From Oryzomonas sp. (GTDB taxonomy: Bacteria; Desulfobacterota; Desulfuromonadia; Geobacterales; Pseudopelobacteraceae), in assembly GCA_031292255.1 (NCBI GenBank), contig JARLHN010000016.1, positions 124,001-188,000 of the forward strand: a DNA stretch of 64,000 nt. The letters run 5' to 3'. Under the pieces are notes generated by a model that did no database searches, had not been told where the DNA came from, and was given only the letters and a program-made list of their open reading frames with translations. Both the position numbers and the translations under genes were made by a program. Positions 28,802-38,190 of the stretch are shown one piece after another (position 1 is the first letter of the stretch; every line of letters starts with the position of its first letter).

Positions 28802-30525
28802 GAGACCTCAAGGGCTACGCCCCCGGCAGGGAGAGCGGCTGGTTGCGGGACATGGTAATCCTCGCCGTTGTCCTGGGCTTCCCTTTTCTCCAGTTTCTGG
28901 GCGGATTGCCGCTGATCGATCCCGATGAAGGGCGCTACGCCGAGATTCCCCGGGAGATGCTGGAGCAGGGGGATTTCATAACCCCAACCCTCAATTACGT
29001 CAAATATTTTGAAAAGCCTCCGCTTCTGTACTGGCTGAACGCTGCTTCGCTCAAACTGTCCGGCCTCACCGAGCAGGCCGCCCGCTTCCCTTCGGCGCTG
29101 TGCGGCCTGCTGACCATACTGGCAACCTATATCATCGCCCGGCGTCTCTACGGGCGGCGCACGGCCCTGCTTGCCGCGCTGGTCCTGGGGACATCGGCCG
29201 GTTTTGTACTCCAGTCGCGTATCATCCTGACCGATATGCTGCTGACCTTCTGCCTCACGGCCGCGCTGGGCGCCTTTATCATGGCAAGCCAGCGCGAGGG
29301 GCGCCGCAGCACCCCGCTCCCCTGGTGCGCCTTCTATCTGTTTTCTGCCCTGGCGGTGCTGGCCAAGGGGCTGATCGGCATCGTTTTTCCGGCCGGTATC
29401 ATCTTCTTTTACCTGTTGTTGGGGGGACGTTGGAAGCTGCTCAGGGAGATGCGTATCGCCACCGGGCTGGCGCTGTTCCTGGCCATAGCCGCTCCCTGGT
29501 TTGTGGCCGTCTCCCTGCGAAATCCCGGGTTTGCCCATTTTTTCTTCATCCACGAACACTTCGAGCGCTTCACCAGCACGGTGCACGGCCGCTACCAGCC
29601 GTTCTGGTTCTTTGTGCCGGTCCTGGCGGCAACCATGCTGCCCTGGTCGTTCTTCATCCCCGGCGCCCTGACCCGCGCCTGGCGCGACCGCCATCATGAC
29701 GACAACCTGGCCGGGCTCTATCTGCTGGTCTGGACGGTTCTGATTTTTCTGTTCTTTTCCAAGTCCAACTCCAAGCTGGTTCCCTACATCCTGCCGATCT
29801 TTCCGCCCCTGGCCATCCTGATCGCCAACCGCATAGAAGGGGTGCTGGATGGCCACGGCCGCGAACTCAAGCTGGCCTCGATCCTTTTGGGAATAACCCT
29901 GACCATTTTGGGCGTCGCCGGCTTGGCCTATACTCGCCTGCCGGAGTTGGCGAACCTGCTGGCAGGCTCCATACCCAGTTTGAGCGACCCGTTGCACCAA
30001 TTCATAAACAACGCTCCACCCATTTCCACCGCCGCAGGCACGGTCGTTGCCGTCCTGTTCCTGATACAGGGGATTGCGGCCTTGGCATCCGCAGGCTATA
30101 ACCCGCTCCGCATGGTGGTTGCACTCTGTCTTTGTTCCTTTCTGCTTGAAATTTTCATCCCACGGCTGATAATGGTGCCCATTGCCCAAGCCGAATCGCC
30201 CCGACGCCTGGCGCTGCAAGCCCGCTCACTGGCAGGGCCCCAGACGCGAATCGTTACCTTCGGTCCCCAGCAGGCGGTTTCATGGTACACCCAACGGCGG
30301 ATCATGGTCACCGACAAGCCGGACGAACTGGAGTTCGGCAGCAAACAAGGGGATCAATCCGCCTGGTTTCCGGACCAGAAGGCATTGCTGCGGATGTGGG
30401 CCGGCGACACTCCGGTATTGGTTTTCCTCAAAAAGGGTGAACTTGACCACCTGCTTCCGCTGCTCCATCCCAACCCGCGGATTGCGGGAGAATCGGGCAA
30501 CCGGCGGCTGATATCGAACCGGTAA
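28798..30525 (+). CDS. Glycosyltransferase family 39 membrane protein (ArnT-like)
   Basis: The 575-residue protein has about a dozen hydrophobic helices and the first periplasmic-loop signature LIDPDEGRYAEIPREML, the acidic motif of ArnT/PMT-fold transferases, followed by YFEKPPLLYWL. ArnT moves 4-amino-4-deoxy-L-arabinose from undecaprenyl phosphate to lipid A; other members use different lipid-linked sugars. It overlaps the U32 gene and is followed after 69 bases by a DegT/ArnB-type aminotransferase, which supports an amino-sugar decoration role. No other arn genes lie nearby, so the sugar is unknown. Confidence 0.88.
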   Translation: MRDLKGYAPGRESGWLRDMVILAVVLGFPFLQFLGGLPLIDPDEGRYAEIPREMLEQGDFITPTLNYVKYFEKPPLLYWLNAASLKLSGLTEQAARFPSALCGLLTILATYIIARRLYGRRTALLAALVLGTSAGFVLQSRIILTDMLLTFCLTAALGAFIMASQREGRRSTPLPWCAFYLFSALAVLAKGLIGIVFPAGIIFFYLLLGGRWKLLREMRIATGLALFLAIAAPWFVAVSLRNPGFAHFFFIHEHFERFTSTVHGRYQPFWFFVPVLAATMLPWSFFIPGALTRAWRDRHHDDNLAGLYLLVWTVLIFLFFSKSNSKLVPYILPIFPPLAILIANRIEGVLDGHGRELKLASILLGITLTILGVAGLAYTRLPELANLLAGSIPSLSDPLHQFINNAPPISTAAGTVVAVLFLIQGIAALASAGYNPLRMVVALCLCSFLLEIFIPRLIMVPIAQAESPRRLALQARSLAGPQTRIVTFGPQQAVSWYTQRRIMVTDKPDELEFGSKQGDQSAWFPDQKALLRMWAGDTPVLVFLKKGELDHLLPLLHPNPRIAGESGNRRLISNR

Positions 30526-30594
30526 TTATTAACGGCAGCGAACCGGACGAACATACCAGGTTCGCTCCGACAACATCCAAGGAGCGGTTCTTCC

Positions 30595-31761
30595 ATGCGC
30601 GAAACCTTTCTTCCCTTCTCCACCCCCACCATCGACGACGAAGAGATCAACGAGGTCGTTGACTCCCTGAAATCCGGCTGGATCACCACCGGTCCCAAGG
30701 TCAAACGTTTCGAGGATGCCTTCAAGGCCTATGTGGGCGCTCCCTACGCCATCCCCCTGAGTTCCGCCACCGCCGGCCTGCACCTGACCCTCCTGGCCCT
30801 CGGAATGAAAGAGGGAGACGAGGTCATCACCACCCCCATGACCTTCGCCTCCACGGTCAGCATGATCATCCTCTGCGGCGCAACGCCGGTCCTGACGGAC
30901 ATTGAACCCGGCACCCTCAACATCGATCCCGCCAAGATCGGGGAAAAGATTTCTTCCCGCACCCGGGCAATCATCCCGGTGCATTTTGCCGGCCAATCCT
31001 GCGACATGGACCCGATCTTCACCCTGGCCCGTGAACACGGCCTGACCGTCATCGAGGACGCGGCCCACGCCGCAGGCACCGAATATAAAGGCAGACGCAT
31101 CGGCTCCCTGGACTCCATCTCAATTTTCTCGTTCCATCCCAACAAGAACATCACCACCGGCGAGGGAGGTATGGTCTGCACGGCCAACGAGGCCTTGGCC
31201 GAGGAGATATCCCTGCTCAAATTCCACGGCATGAGCCGCGAGGCATGGAAGCGTTTTGCCGCCAGCGGCACCCCAAACTACGACATCCTCCTGCCCGGCT
31301 TCAAATACAACATGATGGACCTCCAGGCCGCCATCGGCATCCACCAGCTCCCCAAACTGGACCGGTTTATCGATACGCGGACCCGGATCGCCGAGCAGTA
31401 CAATCGTGAGTTTGCCGACGTCGCCGAATTGGCGCTGCCCGCCTATGCGCCCTATGACCAGCGCCACGCCTGGCATCTCTACACGCCGCTGGTCAGGATC
31501 GAAAAGCTGGATATTAACCGCGACCAGTTCATGGACGAGTTGAAGAAGCGCAATATCGGCAGCGGGCTGCACTACAAGGCCATCCACCATCATCCCTACT
31601 ACCGCGATCACCTGGGGATCGCCGATGACGACCTGCCGATAGCCAGCTATGCCTCGGAGCGGATACTCTCCCTGCCGCTCTTCCCCCGGATGACGGCGGG
31701 CGATGCCGCCGACGTCGTCACGGCGGTCAAAGAGGTGATCGCGGCCCATCGCCGCGTATAA
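30595..31761 (+). CDS. DegT/DnrJ/EryC1/StrS sugar aminotransferase (ArnB-like)
   Basis: The 388-residue PLP enzyme has the family landmarks GWITTGPKVKRFE, SSATAGLHLTLLALG, EDAAHAAG (Asp155 holds the pyridine nitrogen) and SFHPNKNITTGEGG with Lys184 as the PLP lysine. Such enzymes aminate nucleotide-linked 4-keto sugars, as ArnB does for UDP-L-Ara4N. The neighbouring GT39 gene suggests a lipid A or glycan modification, but the substrate is inferred. AAGGAG is present upstream of the ATG. Confidence 0.9.
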   Translation: MRETFLPFSTPTIDDEEINEVVDSLKSGWITTGPKVKRFEDAFKAYVGAPYAIPLSSATAGLHLTLLALGMKEGDEVITTPMTFASTVSMIILCGATPVLTDIEPGTLNIDPAKIGEKISSRTRAIIPVHFAGQSCDMDPIFTLAREHGLTVIEDAAHAAGTEYKGRRIGSLDSISIFSFHPNKNITTGEGGMVCTANEALAEEISLLKFHGMSREAWKRFAASGTPNYDILLPGFKYNMMDLQAAIGIHQLPKLDRFIDTRTRIAEQYNREFADVAELALPAYAPYDQRHAWHLYTPLVRIEKLDINRDQFMDELKKRNIGSGLHYKAIHHHPYYRDHLGIADDDLPIASYASERILSLPLFPRMTAGDAADVVTAVKEVIAAHRRV

Positions 31762-31764
31762 AAA

Positions 31765-31885
31765 AGGTTGTTGAAAAACAACCATTTAGCCGCAGTCCTC
31801 GAAAGCCCTTTTGTGCGGCGTAGCGTTGCTACGCCTCCGCAGGGCCTTCAGCGGATGCGACGATCTGACTATTTTTGAACAACCT
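31765..31885. repeat. 121-bp element with AGGTTGTTGAAAA ends (family C, variant)
   Basis: It starts just after the aminotransferase stop. The ends AGGTTGTTGAAAAA and TTTTTGAACAACCT are inverted repeats, and internally GCGGCGTAGC/GCTACGCC forms a smaller hairpin. The ends match elements at 34009-34150 and 41785-41913, while the interior differs. Confidence 0.75.
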
Positions 31886-31909
31886 ACAGCATAATAATAC
31901 GCAATAAAC

Positions 31910-31934
31910 GGGACGGCAATTTTTCTGCCGTCCC
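31910..31934 (-). terminator. Intrinsic terminator of the Hsp20 gene
   Basis: GGGACGGCA (31910-31918) pairs with TGCCGTCCC (31926-31934) around a seven-base loop. On the minus strand GTTTATT follows. Confidence 0.65.
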
Positions 31935-31965
31935 GCGCTACCACACCCAATCACGGCTGATACCG

Positions 31966-32520
31966 TCATTTAATGGCGATATTTTTCACCATGCGCTTGT
32001 CTTCCACCTTCGGGATGCTGATCTCAAGAACACCATCGGCGAACGTGGCGGTCACGTGGTCGGCGTCCAGTCCTTCCGGCATCCGCAGTGTTCTGCTGAA
32101 TCTGCCGTAGCCGCGTTCAAGCTTCAGATAATCCCTCGTGTCGATCTTTTCCTCCGTCTTTTTCTCGCCGCTGATTTCAAGGGTGTTGTTAATCAGCTTT
32201 ACGGCGATATCGTCCTTTGTCAGGCCGGGCAAATCGGCCTTGACAACGATGTTGCCGCCGACCTCGAAGACATCCACCGATGGCGACAGACTCCCTCTCC
32301 CGATTTCGTGCAGGAAACCCCTGAACGGTGCCATGCCCGTTTCAAAGAGCGGATGGCGGAACACCTCATTCATCATACGTTCCATGTCATCGATCAGGCT
32401 GGGAAGCCGTGTGGTTTCGAGCCAGTTTCCCCGGGTTTCGGGCACATGCTCCGCCGTTACCGGCACCGTGCTCTTTTCCCCGGTGTCACGTACCGATCTG
32501 AGATGTGTCGAGCCTTTCAT
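31966..32520 (-). CDS. Hsp20/alpha-crystallin small heat-shock protein
   Basis: The 184-residue chaperone has a variable N-terminal arm and an alpha-crystallin domain (about 75-175) with SPSVDVFEVGGNIVVKADLPG, LEISGEKKTEE, the GRFSRTLRMPEGLD stretch and the C-terminal ADGVLEISIPK. Small Hsps hold unfolding proteins as oligomers. The C-terminal IxI-type anchor appears as NIAIK. The start at 32520 has GGAGG nine bases upstream; a second ATG six bases earlier is too close. A sigma-70-like promoter lies at 32565-32592; no CIRCE or sigma-32 pattern was evident. Confidence 0.93.
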   Translation of the reverse strand: MKGSTHLRSVRDTGEKSTVPVTAEHVPETRGNWLETTRLPSLIDDMERMMNEVFRHPLFETGMAPFRGFLHEIGRGSLSPSVDVFEVGGNIVVKADLPGLTKDDIAVKLINNTLEISGEKKTEEKIDTRDYLKLERGYGRFSRTLRMPEGLDADHVTATFADGVLEISIPKVEDKRMVKNIAIK

Positions 32521-32564
32521 AACCATACACCTCCTTCGTATAAGGATCCCTTACTTACACAAAC

Positions 32565-32592
32565 ATTATACCACTTTGAAAATGCCAGTCAA
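32565..32592 (-). promoter_or_regulatory. Promoter of the Hsp20 gene
   Basis: Read on the minus strand, TTGACT (complement of 32587-32592) and TATAAT (complement of 32565-32570) are separated by 16 bases and lie about 45 bases upstream of the start codon. Confidence 0.7.
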
Positions 32593-32746
32593 TATCATTA
32601 CCCTCGGTCCATGCTGGCGGCAGAGACGGGCTGAACCCCTTAATTGTCTTGAAGGATGGGGACTTTTTGCGTAAACTTATTTATTGAATAAACTTACACG
32701 ATACTGAAATTTTCGGTCAGCAACCATGGACGCAGGAGAAACCTCT

Positions 32747-34003
32747 ATGAGCATTGCAGAAAAAATTCGCCAAATCGCCGAAGAGGCCCGCCAGGCCTCG
32801 CTGGTCATGGCACGCCTTTCCACCATCGCCAAGAACGATATGCTGCTGAAGATGGCCGATGCCCTTGAGAAGGGAACGCGGGGCATCATCGGCGAAAACG
32901 GCAAGGATCTTGAAACGGGGCGTCAGAAGGGGCTCTCCAGCGCCATGCTCGACCGCCTGATGCTGGACGAGAAGCGCATCGCCGCCATCAGCGCTGCCCT
33001 GCGCGAGGTGGCGGCCCTCCCCGACCCGGTGGGTGAAATCACCGGGATGCGGAAACGCCCAAACGATCTGATGGTGGGCAAGATGCGCATCCCTCTGGGG
33101 GTGATCGGCATCATCTACGAGGCCCGCCCCAACGTGACCGCCGATGCGGCGGCCCTGTGCCTTAAGGCCGGCAACGCCGTGATCCTGCGGGGGGGATCGG
33201 AGGCGATCCATTCCAACCTGGCCATCGCCGCAATCCTGACCTCGGTCATGGTTGACATGGGCATCCCGGCGGCGGCCCTGGCAGTGCTCCCCTTTACCGA
33301 GCGGGAAGGGGTGTTGGAAATGCTCAAGCAGGAAGAATCCATCGACCTGATCATCCCCCGCGGCGGCGAGAGCCTGATCCGCTTTGTCTCCGAGAACTCG
33401 CGCATCCCGGTCATCAAGCATTACAAGGGGGTCTGCCACGTCTTTGTCGATGCCACGGCCGATTTCGACAAGGCCGAAAAGATCGTCGTCAACGCCAAAG
33501 TACAGCGCCCCGGCGTTTGCAATGCCCTGGAAACGCTCCTGATCCACAAGGATGTGGCGGCAGCCTTCATTCCCCGCATCGCCGCGACGCTGGGAGACCT
33601 CAAGGTGGAGTTGCGCGGCGACGAGGCCTTCCGGCGGTACGCGCCGTCCGCCACCCCGGCCACCGAGGAGGACTGGCACGCCGAATACCTGGAGCTGATC
33701 CTGGCCTGCCGCGTGGTGGACGACATGGATGCGGCCATCGACCACATCAACCGTTACGGTTCGCTGCACACCGAGGCCATCGTCACCAGCGACTACGGCC
33801 GGGCTCATCGGTTCATCCGTGAGGTCAACTCATCCTGCGTGCTGGTCAACGCCTCCACCCGCTTCGCCGACGGCGGGCAACTCGGCCTGGGAGCCGAGAT
33901 CGGCATCTCCACCACCAAGCTGCACTCCTTCGGACCCATGGGTCTGGAGGATTTGACCACCACCAAGTTCATCGTCTACGGCGATGGGCAGGTCCGGGTT
34001 TAA
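32747..34003 (+). CDS. proA: Glutamate-5-semialdehyde dehydrogenase (gamma-glutamyl phosphate reductase)
   Basis: The 418-residue enzyme reduces gamma-glutamyl phosphate to glutamate semialdehyde with NADPH, the second step of proline synthesis. Family motifs are [50 protein letters not shown], the nucleophile in [11 protein letters not shown], and [17 protein letters not shown] at 32747 gives the usual length (E. coli 417) and has AGGAG upstream; an earlier in-frame ATG at 32726 lacks a site. proB is not in the window. Upstream, TAAACTTA occurs twice (32672 and 32689) and could be an operator. Confidence 0.97.
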   Translation: MSIAEKIRQIAEEARQASLVMARLSTIAKNDMLLKMADALEKGTRGIIGENGKDLETGRQKGLSSAMLDRLMLDEKRIAAISAALREVAALPDPVGEITGMRKRPNDLMVGKMRIPLGVIGIIYEARPNVTADAAALCLKAGNAVILRGGSEAIHSNLAIAAILTSVMVDMGIPAAALAVLPFTEREGVLEMLKQEESIDLIIPRGGESLIRFVSENSRIPVIKHYKGVCHVFVDATADFDKAEKIVVNAKVQRPGVCNALETLLIHKDVAAAFIPRIAATLGDLKVELRGDEAFRRYAPSATPATEEDWHAEYLELILACRVVDDMDAAIDHINRYGSLHTEAIVTSDYGRAHRFIREVNSSCVLVNASTRFADGGQLGLGAEIGISTTKLHSFGPMGLEDLTTTKFIVYGDGQVRV

Positions 34004-34008
34004 CAGAA

Positions 34009-34150
34009 CAGGTTGTTGAAACGCGTCATGAGGAAGGCCTGATGCCAGACGCCCGGAACGGAGCAGCCGAGCATACCGGATAGGTAGGCCTCCGCAGCGA
34101 GTACCGCGCAACGTCGCTGACGGCTCTCCGCAATAGTTTTCAACAGCCTG
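34009..34150. repeat. 142-bp element with CAGGTTGTTGAAA ends (family C)
   Basis: It begins six bases after the proA stop. Left end CAGGTTGTTGAAACGCGTCA and right end CCGCAATAGTTTTCAACAGC are inverted relatives, and CGTCATGAGGAAGGCCTGATG near the left recurs in part in the copies at 41785 and 43248. Confidence 0.8.
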
Positions 34151-34173
34151 GAAATTTTCGGAAGGAGCCTGAC

Positions 34174-34578
34174 ATGACGGTTAAACAGCAGATCGACCTA
34201 TTTCTCGCCTCGCCGGCCTTCGGCGTCATCGGAGCATCGAACAACCGCTCCAAATACGGCAACAAGATATTGCGCTGCTACCTTCAGCACGGTTACAGGG
34301 CCATACCGGTCAATCCCAACGAAAAGGAGATTGAGGGGATCGCCTGCGTGTCCGCCATCAACGAACTGCCTGCGGAGGTCAAGAGCATCTCCATGATCAC
34401 TCCCCCCGAGGTGACCGCCCAGCTTGTGCCGTCGGCACTCGAAAAGGGCATCGAAAACATCTGGATGCAGCCGGGAGCGGAACATCCCGAGGCAGTGGCC
34501 TTCTGCCGGCAGCACAAAATAAACGTCATTGCCGACGGGAGCTGCCTGCTGGTCGTGATGGGGTATCATGACCACTGA
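34174..34578 (+). CDS. CoA-binding protein (YccU-like)
   Basis: The 134-residue single-domain Rossmann protein resembles the CoA-binding domain of succinyl-CoA synthetase: FGVIGASNNRSKYGNKILR near the start, IPVNPNEKEIEG, and the ENIWMQPGAEHPEA and NVIADGSCLLV segments. Small proteins of this type bind CoA or acyl-CoA; their cellular role is unclear. AAGGAGCC lies before the ATG. It is likely transcribed with proA despite the intervening repeat. Confidence 0.88.
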   Translation: MTVKQQIDLFLASPAFGVIGASNNRSKYGNKILRCYLQHGYRAIPVNPNEKEIEGIACVSAINELPAEVKSISMITPPEVTAQLVPSALEKGIENIWMQPGAEHPEAVAFCRQHKINVIADGSCLLVVMGYHDH

Positions 34579-34681
34579 CACTAATAATGCATTGATTTAA
34601 AAGCATTAATCGGTTTCAGTTATTCGTGGCTCTTGTTCTGTGAAGGACAGCCAGCCTGGGAATGGTGTAGCTGCTTTTACA

Positions 34682-34750
34682 TTTAATTGTAATTACAGTT
34701 TGTATTAAGCTCTATTAGTTCATATAATAGAAACTGTAATTACAATTAAA
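34682..34750 (+). promoter_or_regulatory. hipBA promoter flanked by a perfect 20-bp inverted repeat (operators)
   Basis: Bases 34682-34701 and 34731-34750 are perfect inverted copies, each containing the palindrome TGTAATTACA (34688-34697 and 34735-34744). Between them TATAAT (34723-34728) is a consensus -10, with TTGTAT (34700-34705) 17 bases upstream. The left site overlaps the -35 and the right one the start of transcription. This is the layout expected for autorepression by a HipB-type dimer. Confidence 0.85.
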
Positions 34751-34770
34751 ACACGTGCTGAGTACGCGCC

Positions 34771-35064
34771 ATGTCAGACAATTTATTACTTACTATCGGG
34801 GCACGGCTTCGCGCCGAGCGCCTCAAGAGGAACGACCCTCAGGCAAAGTTTGCCGCCCGGATAGGTGCAAGCGTCCCGACGCTCCGTAAGATGGAGGCCG
34901 GCGACGGCACAGTCCGGATCGGCTACTGGTTGGCCGCCTTCAGAGTGCTTGGCCGAGAAAAAGAGGTTGATCAGTTACTGGCTCCCACGGACGATCTGTT
35001 CACCAAATTCAACAAGGCAAGTGTCCCGATACGGAAGCGGGCTCCGAGGGGCTCGTCCAAATGA
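34771..35064 (+). CDS. hipB: HipB-like XRE-family antitoxin/repressor
   Basis: The 97-residue protein has a helix-turn-helix in LLLTIGARLRAERLKRND...KFAARIGASVPTLRKMEAGDG. This is the XRE fold of HipB-type antitoxins, which neutralise HipA and repress their own promoter. The C-terminus is basic (IRKRAPRGSSK). Its stop overlaps the hipA start (ATGA). The perfect inverted-repeat operators directly upstream fit autoregulation. The promoter region is A/T-rich compared with the surrounding DNA, as for many acquired toxin-antitoxin loci. Confidence 0.85.
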   Translation: MSDNLLLTIGARLRAERLKRNDPQAKFAARIGASVPTLRKMEAGDGTVRIGYWLAAFRVLGREKEVDQLLAPTDDLFTKFNKASVPIRKRAPRGSSK

Positions 35065-35678
35065 TGTATCACCTCAATGTGTGGTCGCGCTTGGCCGCCG
35101 AGATTAAGACCGGTGAAATGGTCTGTGAGATCACCGAAAACGGCCGAGCTCAGGGCGCCTTCCGTTACGCTCCGGACTTCCTGGCTCGCGACGATGCCTT
35201 TGCCCTCGACCCTGTTTCTCTCCCGCTGCAGCCAGAGAACTTCACGTTTGAGCATCCGGGGATCGCCCGAGTGTTCGAGGACAGTCTCCCTGACGACTGG
35301 GGAAAGAAGCTTCTTATCCGGAAACACAAAATCAGCCGCCAACAGGAAAACCTCCCGACTCTGTTGGTCGCCCTTGGCAGCACCGGACTCGGGGCCCTCA
35401 CCTATTCGGCACAGGACCAACCGGCGCCCTCACCCCGGGACGCTTCGACAATCCACCTCTCCGAACTTCTCAACGCCGCTGAAAAGTTCGAGCAGGGTGA
35501 AACCCGTGATTCAGAGATATCCATGCTTCTTGGTGCAGGCAGTTCGCCGGGCGGCGCTCGCCCCAAGGCCCTGGTTTACAGCGAGGAGACCGGCACCCAC
35601 TATATCGCCAAGTTTCCTTTAAAGAGATCGACCGGAATTTATCGTCTTAGAATTCCTGAGCGAGGGACCAACGGATGA
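35061..35678 (+). pseudogene. hipA: Truncated HipA-like kinase toxin
   Basis: The 205-residue product keeps the HipA N-terminal subdomain (LNVWSRLAAEIKTGEMVC, PGIARVFEDSLPDDWGKKLL) and the beginning of the kinase core (GAGSSPGGARPKALV, the Gly-rich loop region, then THYIAKFPLK). It then ends abruptly in IYRLRIPERGTNG. Full HipA proteins are about 400-440 residues. The catalytic Asp loop and DFD-like metal motif are missing, so it cannot be an active kinase. The following 250 bases do not restore the frame. It may be dead, or it may persist as a HipB partner. Confidence 0.8.
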
Positions 35679-35886
35679 TCGTTAAACTATTTAGCCTGAA
35701 CGTGTTTTGAAGATACCCCACGGGTTGCCTGCCGTAAAATCGAATTTCTCATCATGACCACTAAAGAGCATGTGCCCGGTTCCGATGGCCGGGCGGGACG
35801 CAAACAATCCGGCTATGATGATAAATTGTTACACGATATTTACTTGCCAGCAGCCTGAAAAGCTGACATAGTAGTGACCTACATCT

Positions 35887-35915
35887 GGACGGGCGCCTGC
35901 CCGTCCTTTTATTTT
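35887..35915 (+). terminator. Intrinsic terminator just upstream of typA
   Basis: GGACGGGC (35887-35894) and GCCCGTCC (35899-35906) form an 8-bp stem with a GCCT loop, followed by TTTTATTTT. It lies only 20 bases before the typA start, so it either ends upstream transcription or attenuates typA. No other feature is evident in 35679-35886. Confidence 0.85.
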
Positions 35916-35935
35916 AAGCAGTTAGGAGTTTTTCC

Positions 35936-37741
35936 ATGCAGGAACGTATCAGAAATATCGCCATCATCGCGCACGTCGACCATGGCAAGACAACGCTGGT
36001 TGACGCCATGCTCCGCCATTCCGGCGTTTTCCGGGAAAACGAGGCCATCACCGAACGCGTCATGGACTCCAATGACCTGGAGAAGGAACGCGGCATAACC
36101 ATTCTGGCAAAAAACCTCTCCATCCATCACGGTCGCTACAAGATCAATATTGTGGATACCCCGGGCCACGCCGACTTTGGCGGTGAAGTGGAACGCGTCC
36201 TGAAGATGGTCGATTCGGTGCTTCTATTGGTTGACGCCCTGGACGGCCCCATGCCCCAGACCCGCTTCGTACTCAAGAAATCCCTTGACCTGGGATTGAA
36301 ACCGATCGTTGTCATCAACAAGATCGACCGCCCCGGCAGCCGACCGGCTGAAGTGCTGAACATGGTATTCGACCTGTTCTGCGAATTGAACGCCAGCGAC
36401 GATCAACTGGATTTCCCGGTGATCTACACCAGCGCCAAGCTCGGTTATGCCAAACTGGACGTCAGTGTCGAATCCAGCAGCATGGAACCGCTCTTTGCCG
36501 TGATTGAGAGTAATGTCCGCCCGCCCCAGGGAGACGCCAAGGCCCCCTTCCAGATGCTGGTGGCCAACATCGACTACAACGACTACATCGGCCGTATGGC
36601 CACCGGCCGCATCTTCAACGGCGGCGTCGCTTCCGGCGAGACCGTGGTCATGATCAAGCAGGACGGCACGATCCAGCGGGGCCGCATCACCAAGTTGCTG
36701 GGCTACGAGGGGTTGAAACAGGTGGAGATCAGCGAGGCGGGCACCGGCGATATCGTGACCGTTGCCGGTTTCGACGAGATCAGCATCGGTGAGACCCTGG
36801 CCTCGGCCGAAACGCCCATTGCCGTACCTTACGTCTCCATCGACGAGCCGACCCTGGCCATGAACTTCATGGTCAATGCCTCACCATTTGCCGGCAGGGA
36901 GGGGAAATGGGTCACCTCGCGCAATATCCGGGAGCGCCTGACCAAGGAGTTGCGCACCAACGTATCGTTGCGGGTGGAAGATACCGACTCCCCGGACACC
37001 CTGAAGGTTTCGGGCCGCGGCGAGCTGCACCTGTCGATCCTGATCGAGAACATGCGCCGCGAAGGCTTTGAACTGGCCGTATCAAAACCTGAGGTCATCA
37101 TCCGCATGAAGGATGGCCACAAAATGGAGCCGATGGAATACCTGGTGGTGGACGTGGCCACCGAGTTCCAGGGCGCCATCATCGAGAAGATGGGGCCGCG
37201 CAAGGGGGAAATGGTTGCCATGAGCCCCATGGGCGACATGGTGCGCCTGGAGTTCATCATCCCGGCCCGCGGCCTGATCGGCCTGCGTGGCGAGGTGCTG
37301 ACCGATACCCGCGGCACGGCGGTCATGACCCACACCTTCCACGAGTACGCCCCTTACAAAGGTGATATCCCGGGCCGCAAGAACGGCGTGCTGATGGCCA
37401 TGGAGCACGGGGAGACCACCGCCTATTCCCTGGATGCCCTCCAGCCCCGCGGCACACTCTTCATCGGGGCCGGGGTCGAGGTTTACGGCGGCATGATCAT
37501 CGGCCAGCACGCCAAGGACAACGACCTGGACGTCAACCCCTGCAAGGGCAAGAAGCTGACCAATGTGCGCGCCTCGGGCACGGACGACGCCATAAAACTG
37601 ATACCGCCGCGCCTCTTGACTCTGGAACAGGCCCTGGAATTCATCGACGACGATGAACTGGTGGAAGTCACCCCCCTCTCGATCCGCCTCCGCAAGAAGG
37701 AGCTGGACCCGACCAAACGGAAGCGGGCTTCAAAAGGGTAA
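35936..37741 (+). CDS. typA: Translational GTPase TypA/BipA
   Basis: The 601-residue ribosome-associated GTPase is related to EF-G and LepA and acts in stress and cold adaptation and ribosome assembly. The G-domain motifs are [15 protein letters not shown] (G1), RGITILAKN (G2), [12 protein letters not shown] (G3) and NKIDRPGSR (G4). Domain V and the family-specific C-terminal domain are complete ([54 protein letters not shown]). Length is normal (about 600). The start has TTAGGAG upstream and directly follows an intrinsic terminator hairpin. Confidence 0.97.
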   Translation: MQERIRNIAIIAHVDHGKTTLVDAMLRHSGVFRENEAITERVMDSNDLEKERGITILAKNLSIHHGRYKINIVDTPGHADFGGEVERVLKMVDSVLLLVDALDGPMPQTRFVLKKSLDLGLKPIVVINKIDRPGSRPAEVLNMVFDLFCELNASDDQLDFPVIYTSAKLGYAKLDVSVESSSMEPLFAVIESNVRPPQGDAKAPFQMLVANIDYNDYIGRMATGRIFNGGVASGETVVMIKQDGTIQRGRITKLLGYEGLKQVEISEAGTGDIVTVAGFDEISIGETLASAETPIAVPYVSIDEPTLAMNFMVNASPFAGREGKWVTSRNIRERLTKELRTNVSLRVEDTDSPDTLKVSGRGELHLSILIENMRREGFELAVSKPEVIIRMKDGHKMEPMEYLVVDVATEFQGAIIEKMGPRKGEMVAMSPMGDMVRLEFIIPARGLIGLRGEVLTDTRGTAVMTHTFHEYAPYKGDIPGRKNGVLMAMEHGETTAYSLDALQPRGTLFIGAGVEVYGGMIIGQHAKDNDLDVNPCKGKKLTNVRASGTDDAIKLIPPRLLTLEQALEFIDDDELVEVTPLSIRLRKKELDPTKRKRASKG

Positions 37742-37769
37742 GCACCACGTATTTAGATGCACATAAGAA

Positions 37770-37803
37770 AAGGGATGGAATCCGAACGATTCCATCCCTT
37801 TTG
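37770..37803 (+). terminator. Intrinsic terminator of typA
   Basis: AAGGGATGGAAT (37770-37781) pairs with ATTCCATCCCTT (37789-37800) and is followed by TTTTG. The 12-bp stem is perfect. Confidence 0.9.
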
Positions 37804-38077
37804 TCGTATCAGGCGTCGCTATTAAAACCCATGCCGACCCGGATGGCGATACCGCTGGCTGCTGGAATTTCCTGCTTCCGGGCAGTTCGGAGGTAACCCT
37901 GCGAACCCTGCATATCTTCGCTTCAAACCACGTGCCCACAACTTAGCCAGGGGCATATCCGCCGCTTGCCCCCTGAACAGCACAAACATGCACAAAAAAA
38001 CAGCACCCCCATCTCGCCGAAACCGGCAACAGACTGCTTCAAGCGCATAACCACCTTAATTTATTAAATCAATCAGT

Positions 38078-38094
38078 TTGGCACATAGCATGCA
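38078..38094 (+). promoter_or_regulatory. Sigma-54 (RpoN) promoter of nifEN
   Basis: TTGGCACATAGCATGCA has GG at 38080-38081 and GC at 38092-38093 with exactly ten bases between them, matching the -24/-12 spacing of TGGCAC-N5-TTGCA. Transcription would start near 38105. I did not find a TGT-N10-ACA NifA site upstream, so the activator is probably of another type. Confidence 0.8.
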
Positions 38095-38148
38095 CAGTAC
38101 TTGCATACCTAACTAGATCTGCAACTGAAACAGGAACTATCCATGGCA

Positions 38149-38190
38149 AAGGCGCCAACCATTCCTAGAGATGGAGCGCCTTCTTTTATT
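38149..38190 (+). terminator. Leader terminator between the sigma-54 promoter and nifEN
   Basis: AAGGCGC (38149-38155) pairs with GCGCCTT (38176-38182), with an inner CCAT/ATGG stem, and TTCTTTTATT follows. It lies about 45 bases after the predicted start of transcription and 40 bases before the nifEN start, so it would attenuate the operon unless read through. Confidence 0.75.

Noticed and set aside
28603..30219. 538-codon minus-strand open frame rich in Gln/Gly
   Set aside because: It is antisense to the GT39 gene, which has clear membrane helices and motifs.
37940..38080. NifA-type upstream activator site (TGT-N10-ACA) before nifEN
   Set aside because: No TGT triplet with the right spacing was found in this stretch, so I do not claim NifA control.
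38105..38190. ANTAR-type dual hexaloop motif in the nifEN leader
   Set aside because: Only the terminator hairpin is clear, and the loops do not show the A1/G4 pattern, so I kept the terminator and not the motif.
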